Part shown: piece after piece, positions 56,601 to 64,000 of the stretch
Numbering within the stretch: the stretch's first letter is position 1
Layout of the letters: every line of letters starts with the position of its first letter
DNA from: Eutreptiella sp. 'Long Island Sound 2002'
Lineage: Eukaryota; Euglenozoa; Euglenophyceae; Eutreptiales; Eutreptiaceae
DNA length: 64,000 nucleotides
Reading direction: 5' to 3'
Assembly: GCA_964036045.1 (NCBI GenBank)
Contig: OZ038391.1
Location: 41,861,621-41,925,620 of the forward strand
Translations under genes and position numbers: made by a program
Notes under the pieces: generated by a model
Told to the model about the DNA's origin: nothing
What the model saw: the letters and a program-made list of their open reading frames with translations, nothing else
The model's database searches: none

Positions 56601-58945
56601 GGAGGTGTGGCAGAGCCCTTGATCATGGCCACTGACTTTGTGGGGTGGACGATGAGGTTGTTGTGGGAGAGGTAGGAGACAGTCACGTCCAGTAAGTCGT
56701 TGGCCTGTTGGGTGACCGTTGGTCCGGGGTCCGGGGCATGGGGGTCGTGTGGGGTGTGCGCGACGGTGAGGTTGGTGTCGTCCGCGAAGCCGACCAGGGG
56801 GGAGAGGAGGGGGTAGGGTGCGTAGGCCGGGTAGTCCTACTCGATTGCGAGGGCCAGGGGGAGCGTCACTAGAAGGTACAGGACGGGGCCCTCTGCTCCC
56901 CCTTGGGGGACCCCGCTGCCTGGCTCCAGGAAGGGGGTGAGGCCTGCTCCTGTGCGGACCGTGTATTTGCGGGTGCGGATGTAGTCGGAGGTGAAGTTGT
57001 AGAAGGGGAGGCCTAGGCGCTTCCACACCACTTCTAGAAGGAGCCAGGGGGTGTTCGGGAAGGCTCCCTTGACGTCGAGGGAGGCGATGATGAGGTCCAC
57101 CGGGTCCATGTCCGCGATGGTGTCCTGGAGGAAGATGGCCTCGTGTGGGGAGCGGCCTGGGATGGCCCCCCAGAGGCTCGCTGGTATGTGGGGGTCCAGG
57201 TGGGGGCGGATGCGGCGCAGGAGGATGGTCCAGACGATTTTGACCTCCGTGACCGCACAGACTATGGGGCGCCAGTTGTCCGGGTTTGCCCAGTCCCCTT
57301 TTTTGTAGAGGGGGCGGACAACGTTTGCCCAGTCTGGTGGCAGGGGGGTCCGCCCCGTGACGATGTCCCAGAGGCGGTGGGCGAGGACGCGGAGGAGGTG
57401 GGCGGGGAGGTGGTAGTATGCCTCTGCAGGGAGGCCGTCGTAGCCTGGGGTTTTGTGTTGCCGGAGACTGTGGATGGCCTTCCGGACTTCGTGGATGGTG
57501 AAGGGGCGTTTTTCCAGGTGCCTCCTCTGGGCGTGGTTGAAGACCCGAGGGAGGCGGTCGATTTTGGCCTGGGTGTCTGGGTCCATTGTGTCTTGGGTGG
57601 GGGTGTGTTGCCGGAGGAAGCTGTCTTGGGTGGCTTGGAGCACTGTGGCTGGGTCGTTGGTGAGGGAGCCGTCCTCCTGCCGGACCGTGGTGATGGTGCG
57701 GTGGCCGGTATCGGTCATGGCGTCGTTGAGGTGGCGGATGGCCTTGTAGGGGAGTTCATGTTGCGCATACCGTTCGTGTTCCTGGGCGATGCGCTGTTGC
57801 CTGTGGATGTGCCACCGCTGCAGGTCCGCCCTGATTTGGGCTATCTGTGTCCTGCAGTGGTGTATCTGGCGGCGGGTTTGGGGGGTGTCGGTGTGGAGGA
57901 GGGTCGCCAGTTGTTGCTTCGCATGCCAGAGGTCATGGAGCATGTCCCCCAGGGCTGTGGGTGGTTGGTCGTCGTCTGTGTGGGGGTGTTGCTGGAAGCC
58001 GCAGGCGACGGCGGCCGTGCGCATGGCTGTGAGTAGGTCGGTGGGGTCTGGTTGGATGCGCCGGGCGCGGTCTATGGCCCTGTGATATTGGGACCAGGCA
58101 TGCTTGTCATGCAGCGGGGGCATCTTCAGGGGGGGTGGTAGGCCTTGGTCCGCATCTTCTGGGGGGCTGGGGGGAAGGTTGGGGATGGTGAGGCGGATGT
58201 GCAGGGGGGTATGGCCCGTGGGTCCCAGCGGGAGGGGTCCATATCGGGCCTCCGCTCGGATGATGGTGGTGGGGTCGCCATAGCATACGTCGATGCGGGA
58301 TGGGGCGGCATCCGTTTGGTGGGGGAAGTGGGATGGTTGGCCTTCGAGGCTGGCTGTTAGGTCCACGAGCCCCAGCATTTCGATGGTGTCGCGGACTGCT
58401 TGGTCCTGGGGTGTGGCCTGTCCCCCTCGGTCCGCTGGGGTGGGGGCGGCGTTCATGTCGCCGATGATGACTGTGGGGGCGAGCATGGCCATTTGGCGGT
58501 ATGCCTCGGCCAGGGCTTGGAGGAAGGGTTCCGTGGCTTCGCCGAAGGGGACGTGGGTGTTGATGACGTTGAGTTGCCATCCGTCCCCGACGACCTCATA
58601 GACACCTAGCCTCCCTGGGACGCTGAGGTGGTGGACGAGGTGGACGTGGATGCCGGTTTGGGCGTATAGGGGGGTCCCCTTGTGCCAGTAGCATTTGTAC
58701 GCTTTCTGGTCCGGGGTATATATGGGGGTGGTCTCTGGGGGGTCGTCGCGCTGTAGGCCTTGTTCCTGGAAGGTGAGGAGGTGGGGGACCCACCCCGGCC
58801 CCTGTGTCATCGGGAGCTCTTGGAGGGCGGTTGTGGCGTCCTTGGAGTATGTGACGGCCGGGTGGTTGAGGTCGAGGAGGTTGACGGTGGCCTCGGTGGG
58901 GGCGGGCCGGGGCTGTGGAGGCTTGTGCCCTCGGCCCTTGCCCCG
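53597..58945 (-). pseudogene. LINE 2 ORF2: endonuclease, reverse transcriptase, RNase H, one nonsense codon
   Basis: One frame runs from the ORF1 stop (58,946) to TAA at 53,597, interrupted only by TAG at 56,837. Endonuclease motifs are LLDLNHP, FQEQGL, VINTHVPFG, IGDMNAAP and SRIDVCYG, with the final His in GHTPLHI where SDH is expected. RT motifs are KTPGYDGLPAEAY, WRPIVCAVTEVK, SLDVKGAFPN, GSGVPQGGAEGPVLY and, beyond the TAG, GFADDTNLT, so the nonsense codon lies between the PQG and ADD motifs. RNase H has FFTDASGE, HGELGAMADA, FVVDATVD and GNGKVDNQA. A Cys/His finger (CPCD, HFKKC) lies near the end. The first ATG is 58,810, but endonuclease strand 1 begins about 28 codons earlier, so translation may start at a non-ATG codon or by read-through from ORF1. 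Confidence 0.88.
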
Positions 58946-61900
58946 TCAGGGAGGGTGACTGGGGCTTGGGGACTTTTTGCCGGTTCGTGGGCGTTTGGGT
59001 GGGCGCGGCGGGGGGTGGCCTTGGCTCCACTCCGGGGGGAGCTCCCCAGTGTATTTGGTGCCTGTGTGGGCCTTGTTCTCTTCGGTGCGGAGCCGGATGG
59101 GGTGGGCGCTGGTGAGTTCCAGGGTGTCGCCGAGTGGTTTGTCCGGGGCGCTGCTGCCTTGGTCTAGCTCCTTTTGGCGGTGCCAGATCACCCGGACTTG
59201 TGGCCCCCCGTTGTCCCCCGGTCCCTTGAGGCGGTACTGGATCGTGCCCTCACACCAGATCCAGTCGCCCGTGTGGTCGTTGCGGAAGGGCTGTTGGACC
59301 TTCGCACCTTTTTCGAACCCTGGGTACGCCTCGGGCGGGGGCTGTGCTGGTGGCGGGAGGGAGGATGATGAGGATGCCTGGTCCGGGTGGGGCGGTGGTA
59401 CTGGTGGGAGGGAGGATGACGAGGATGCTTGGTCCGGGTGGGGCGGTGGTATTGGTGGGAGGGAGGATGACGAGGATGCTTGGTCTGGGTTCGCGGGGGA
59501 TCGGGAGGTCGCTGCTTTTCCGGCTTGGCTGGGGGCGGGTGCGCCCCTTTGTCGTCTCGTTCGCTTGGGTGGGACTGGAGGTAGCGGGGCATGGGGTTTG
59601 AAGAAGGGGTGCGTTGCTTGCTGGTCTGGATACCTCAGTGGGGGTTCTGCCGGTGTTTGCATTTTCGCTTTCGCGTGGCTGCGTATGATGTCGGCGAGCT
59701 TGCGCACGGTCTCCGGGGGATCTGTTGGCCATGGCAGTGCGGCGGGGCTGTCGTCGAAGGGGTGGTGTAGGTGGTAGTTCCTCATGGTCTTGGCCTGCAT
59801 GACCCAGGCCTCTGTGGGTTCCGATGTGTCCGGGCCGTTGGGGGAGCCTTGAGCCCAGTAGAGTGCTGTGTGGAGGGCTTCCCAGGGGGCGCCTTCGCGG
59901 CCTGTGAGGGTGGTGGCTTGGAGGAGTCGCTGCTGGCCCCGTGGGGGGTCTTCCGGGTCCATTTCCGGGGTATAGGCCTGGGCCGCCATGAGGACTCCGT
60001 GTGCCCAGTGGAGGACCCACCATTGGGTGTCCGCTTTGAGGATGTGGATGGCGGGTTGTCGGGGGGGGTGTCGAGGGTGTCCCACGATGCGATGGCTAGT
60101 GGTATCCTGGAGGGGTGGAGGTGTGGGGGGGCCTTGCGGCTTAGGAGTTGATCGATGTGGAAGGGGGTGACGGGATCTTTGGGGCCTTGGGGCGGTGGGG
60201 GCATTGCTCGGATGGTTGTGGGGTCCCAGTGGCGTTCGTGGGCGGCGAGGGTGTACAGGGCGGCGTTGATGATGTGGTGGGCTTGCCCCTCCAGGACGAT
60301 GTGGCGCTCCGTGCCGAAGTCCTTTGGTAGGTGGGCTGCGGGGTGGAGGGTGATGTGGGCCAGGGCGCGTTGGTGGGCCTTTTTTCCCCCGTCTGGGGCC
60401 TGTGTCCGTTTGTCCCCCGGGATGTGTTGGTGTTGGTGTTTTGGTGGGGGTGGTCCCAGGGCGAGGGACTCTACACCGTGGAGGGGGATGGCGTGTTCCC
60501 TGGACCTGTTGGGCAGGATGTATATGCCCGGGTCTCCCGGTACGGTGCCCAGGTACATGTTGCCCGTGATGGTGGGGGCCGGCAGCGGTTGGCGCAGGGG
60601 CGAGGTGCATGGGGTGGAGCAGGGCGGCTCATGGTGCTCACACCGGGGGTGGTCGATGCCGTACGGGGTGACGTGTACGGCGAAGGGTCCAACGGCGCGC
60701 TGGAGTTTGTGGGGCTGGATGTTGTGGAGGCGCGCCACCGCCCGTGTGTGGGAGCGCCCTTCGCTGATCCACACGGCGTCTGCCCGCGACGCCGCTGGGT
60801 TCAGGCAGTCCGTGGTGATGCCTGTGATCGTGCGGTTGTGGGTGGTATCTGATACCCTGGCGGGGGGGGCGCCGATGCGGGGGATGGTGTGGTCGTCGTG
60901 GAGGGTGCGGGCCTTGCGCCTCGCTTCGTGTCGGTGCTGGGCCTCCTGGGCGTGTGTGTGCACACCCGTGTGTTTGGGCTTCTTGTTGGGGCGGTCCGCT
61001 GTGTGGAAGGGGGTGGGCCAGGAGGGGGCGTGGTGGAGGGTGGGGTGTGGGAGGTCCCCCCGTGTTGCCCATGTGTACAGGGTGGTCGCGGCGGCCCCTT
61101 CCGCCTGTATGGTGTATCGCTCGTCGTGTCGGCGACGGGTGACGAGGACGTTGGGGGCCGTCAGCTCATACACCTGTGTGGTGTGGGGGAGGTGGCGGGT
61201 GACGGTGATCTTGGCGGCGTCGTTCTTGCGGGTGGTGGTGTGGGGGATGATGTAGTGGGTCGCCCATTCATCCTGGGGGGTGTGTTCCGTTGGGTCTAGC
61301 TTGAGCGGGGGGTGAAGCGGCTTCGGTGCTGGGGGCTTGTCTTGGCCCTTCGCGTGGGGCGCCACTTTGGTTTCGACCAGGTATCGTGGGCCCAAGGTTT
61401 CCGGGGCCCCTACCTGTGTGGCTGCCGCTGCTGCGGCTTGGAGGAGGGCGGTGGTGTTGGTGTCTAGAGGGGGGGCCTCCGGTTGGGGGCTGAGGGTGTC
61501 ATGGTCTTGGTATGCCCACCAAATTGTGTAGCCTCGTTGGGTGTTGCGGTGCGGGGTTTGGGTCTTGGCTTGCTGGATGGATAGGGCGGTCTTGATGTCC
61601 TCCGCTGCTTGTGGGTTTATGGGTGTGGCGTACGCCCATACTCCCGGGGCGTGTATGCCGTGTGGCGCTTGGCCTACTCCTCGCATCGGTTGTAGGGTGT
61701 GGTGGGTGCGTGTGAGCCCTAGGTGTTCTTGGAGGAGGTCCCCTCGGATGTCCTCCCATCGTTGCTGCCAGGTGTGTGTGTGGTCATTGGGGGCGGGGTA
61801 GGTGATGACGATGGCCTGCCAAGGGGTGGGGCCTGGATGCACCGTCATAGGTGCCGACGATGCTTGCGGGGGTATGTGGACGGCGTGGGCGGGGGCTGCT

Positions 61901-62853
61901 GTTACGGGGTCTCCTTCCGTGGGTGTGATCGTGGCATCGCCTTGGACGGTGAGGAGGAGGTGGTGGCGGTCCGTCGGTAGTGCCCAGGTGGTGGTGGGCT
62001 CTGTGATCGAGTGGAGGCGGATGGCTTGGAGGCCCGGTGTGATTTTGTCCCACCGGAGTGTGCCGTTGTGGACCGCCCATTCCCGCGGCAGGTCTCGAAA
62101 CCCGTTTCGGTCTGGGGTGGTGCGGTGTTGTGGGGGGAGCTCCATTGTGGTGATGGGGTGGGTGAGGGGCTCTGTGCGGGGTTGGTCTTGTGCGGTTGAT
62201 GGCGATGGTGCCTGGGGCATCTCTTCGTCCAGTTGCTGGGGTGCTTTCGCTTCCTGGAGCTCTGCACTGATGGTGGCGTTGACATCTGGGAGGGTGGGGG
62301 AGGCGGGGGGGTGGGGTGCCGGATCGTCCCAGGTGATGTGGTATTCCTCCGGGTTCTCGGGGCTTTGCTGTACGGTGATGGTGGCTGTGGCGTCGTCTTC
62401 AGGTGTCCATCGGTGTGGATTGTGGTCGAGGGGGTGGAGGGTGACGGTGTGGCGGTGTTTCCAGCTGTGGAACGCTAGGAGGGCGTGGAGGCCGTATCTG
62501 GTGTCCCCGGGCGGGCGGGGGTAGGTTTCGGCTGCTGCCTCCAGGAAGGCGTCCGCGGTGCCCTTCCAGGTGTCGTCCCAGAGAAGGTCTTCCTCTGTGC
62601 CCCACTCGTTGTCGTACCTTTTCTCCTGCTTCCACCCCTGGAGGGTCGCGTGGTCCTCAGGGAGGTCTCGTTGGACGGACTGGTAGTACTGCTCGGCGTT
62701 CATGGGGGCTAGGGTGCTGGCCAGCGTGGCGTAGATGTCCTTTGGGGGGGGGGGCGGTGGGGGCGTGGCGGCGCGGCCGGGGTCGGGCTCCTCTCGCTGG
62801 TGTTCCGCGTTCCGGTCTGCGGTGGACGCGGGGGATGTGGAGCGTGGTGGCAT
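58946..62853 (-). pseudogene. LINE 2 ORF1: large protein with cupin-like and SH3-like segments, one frameshift
   Basis: It starts at ATG 62,853 (MPPRSTSPAST). The frame changes once, in a C8 run near 60,055, and then stays open to TGA at 58,946, about 1,300 residues in all. Residues 1-40 are Pro/Glu-rich. Around residues 290-340 a beta-rich stretch (LLLTVQGDATIT, then AHAVHIPPQ) resembles a cupin barrel. The end (GAKVQQPF, DWIWCEGTIQY, QVRVIWHRQKE) resembles an SH3/Tudor-like small barrel. Between them are Ser/Pro repeats (HPDQASSSSSLPPIPPP, three times). No RRM or zinc knuckle was seen. By position it should be the RNA-binding partner of ORF2. The cupin and SH3 readings are my inference from patterns. 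Confidence 0.6.
59355..59505 (-). repeat. 51-bp coding minisatellite, three copies
   Basis: GAGGATGCTTGGTCCGGGTG-type units follow each other at 51-bp spacing between about 59,360 and 59,490. In ORF1 each unit encodes 17 residues (PDQASSSSSLPPIPPPH). The period is a multiple of three, so copy-number change keeps the frame. Confidence 0.88.
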
Positions 62854-64000
62854 GGGGTGGTCGGGCTCGTGCGGTTCCGTGGGTTGCTGGTGGGCTTGTG
62901 GGCGCGGGGCCGTGGCCGCCAGTAGGTGTCGGATGGCCGGGAGAGTGTCGAAGTCGTCTTCCCAGCAGTGGGCTGGAGCGCACGCCCTGTCAGGGGAAGC
63001 GGGGGGGGGGCGTGTTGCGGAGCGGTGTACGATAGGGCGGGCGACGCGTGCGGGTGGTGGCGTGCTCGCTCTGCCGTTCTGTTTCCCGCGTGCCCTGACC
63101 TTGGGGGGCTGGTGGTGATGTTGGTGGTGAGGGTGGTGTGGGCGCCGGAGTGGATGATTGTGTCGGTGGCGGCGCTGTTGGCGAGGGTGGTATGGGCGTT
63201 AGAGTAGATGAAGTTGGTGCTGGGCTATGGTTGATGGTGGTTAGCTGGTGGGTCAGCTGTTGTCGCTGTCGTCGTCGCCGGTGGTGTTGGTGCCTCTGAT
63301 GACGAGGTGATGGTTGGTGAGCATGGCGTGGGTGACATATGGGCGCATGTGGTGTTGTCGGTGGTAATGTTTGTGGGCCGGATGTGGCGGTGGTGGCGAG
63401 GGTGCTGTAGTTGACGGGTGGTGTGGCCCACGTCGCCTCCGGTGGTGGAGGTGTGATGGGTGCCGTGGTGGTGTCGGCGATGGTGGGGTGCCGCGGGTGG
63501 TGTACTGGTTGTTGGTGGTGGAGATGTTCCTGGTTTGTGGGTAGTCCCCGTCCGGCGGTGGTGGTGTTGGTGGTGTCGGTGCTCGTTGGGGCCGTTGGCG
63601 ACGCCGGGGGTTCCTGGCTTCGCGTGGGGTGGTGGTGGCGGTGGTGAGCGTAGGCGGTGCCATGGGCGGTGGTGCCATTGACGGCTCGGCCGGGCGTGCT
63701 GGTGCCGGTTTCGGGTGCAAGTGTGGTTCGGGGTGCGGCATTGGTGGGTGGCTTCGACGGTGGGTGGCATGACTGGTGGGTGGCAGCGGTAGGGGGGCGT
63801 CAGTTGTTGGTGAGGCTGTCGTTGTCGGTGTTCCGGTTGGTGCCGGTGATGGTGTCGCTGGTTGTGCAGATGGTGGGGGGACTCGTATCCTGGGGTCGCC
63901 GTGGCGTTCGGTCGACGGTGGTGCTTTCGGTGGTGTTCGTGTGAGTTGGCCGGGAATAGTGTCGGCGTTGTTCTGGCTGGTGCCGTTTGTGCGGGCTGTG
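62854..64000 (-). other. Upstream region of LINE 2, GGT/GTG-rich, no gene
   Basis: From the ORF1 start to the window edge the top strand is made largely of GGTGGTG, GTGTTGG and GGCGATGG words, most strongly after 63,100. The minus strand reads His/Thr/Pro-rich without a domain. It probably is the 5' untranslated part of LINE 2 plus flanking simple sequence; its 5' boundary is not visible. Confidence 0.45.

Larger units (their letters stand above)
48941..62853 (-). mobile_element. LINE 2: long non-LTR retrotransposon with up to four ORFs
   Basis: On the minus strand: ORF1 (62,853-58,946), ORF2 with endonuclease, RT and RNase H (58,945-53,597), ORF3 with a cysteine-protease-like end (53,625-52,246, overlapping ORF2 by 29 bp), and ORF4, a Pro/His-rich and Arg/Ser-rich protein (about 52,245-49,455). 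ORF1, ORF2 and ORF3 are nearly intact, so the element is much younger than LINE 1. That ORF3 and ORF4 belong to the same element is inferred from strand, tight packing and composition. The 3' end is unclear; sequence adjoins the PFP fragment at 48,940. It is related to LINE 1 only by domain order. Confidence 0.78.

Noticed and set aside
60331-61299. Plus-strand Gly/Val-rich ORFs opposite LINE 2 ORF1
   Set aside because: They are antisense shadows with no domain.

Overview
The window looks like nuclear DNA of a eukaryote, most probably a unicellular alga or other protist with a GC-rich genome; the species cannot be read from the sequence. The reasons are a chromodomain Ty3/gypsy element, two long LINE-type retrotransposons with AP endonuclease, reverse transcriptase and RNase H, a probable tRNA-derived SINE, several satellite families, and a fragment that reads like plant/protist-type pyrophosphate-dependent phosphofructokinase (PFP). 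I see no bacterial operon, rRNA or CRISPR array, and no intact host gene. Nearly all coding sequence is mobile-element sequence in various stages of decay.

Layout. 1-3,660: about 18 copies of a 212-bp satellite. 3,661-4,947: spacer with one copy of a 90-bp hairpin-bearing motif. 4,948-11,985: left arm of a very long inverted repeat (about 67 copies of a 65-bp repeat, two to three copies of a 61-bp repeat, a pyrimidine/GT-rich low-complexity tract carrying a SINE, then a conserved AT-richer module). 11,986-13,490: spacer with an inverted copy of the 90-bp motif and the 3' end of a chromodomain gypsy element. 13,491-14,955: the 212-bp satellite again, inverted. 15,061-26,648: LINE 1, plus strand, decayed. 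26,649-31,057: AT-richer, gene-free DNA. 31,058-39,667: Ty3/gypsy chromovirus, minus strand, decayed and cut at its 5' end. 39,668-44,747: right arm of the inverted repeat, same modules in opposite order and orientation (about 39 copies of the 65-bp repeat, no SINE). 44,748-48,559: gene-free. 48,560-48,940: broken PFP C-terminus, minus strand. 48,941-62,853: LINE 2, minus strand, much better preserved, with up to four ORFs. 62,854-64,000: its GGT/GTG-rich upstream region.

How the parts relate. The two arms (outer 65-bp array, inner AT-rich module) face each other across about 27.7 kb holding LINE 1 and the gypsy element. The inner module ends abruptly at 11,985 and 39,668, so the arm behaves as a discrete dispersed unit. 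The left arm is itself bracketed by inverted copies of the 90-bp motif and the 212-bp satellite. The LINEs and the gypsy element keep recognisable catalytic motifs, but their frames are broken by single-base indels and by stop codons that are always TAG or TGA. LINE 2 has only one nonsense codon inside its endonuclease-RT-RNase H frame and is the youngest-looking element here.
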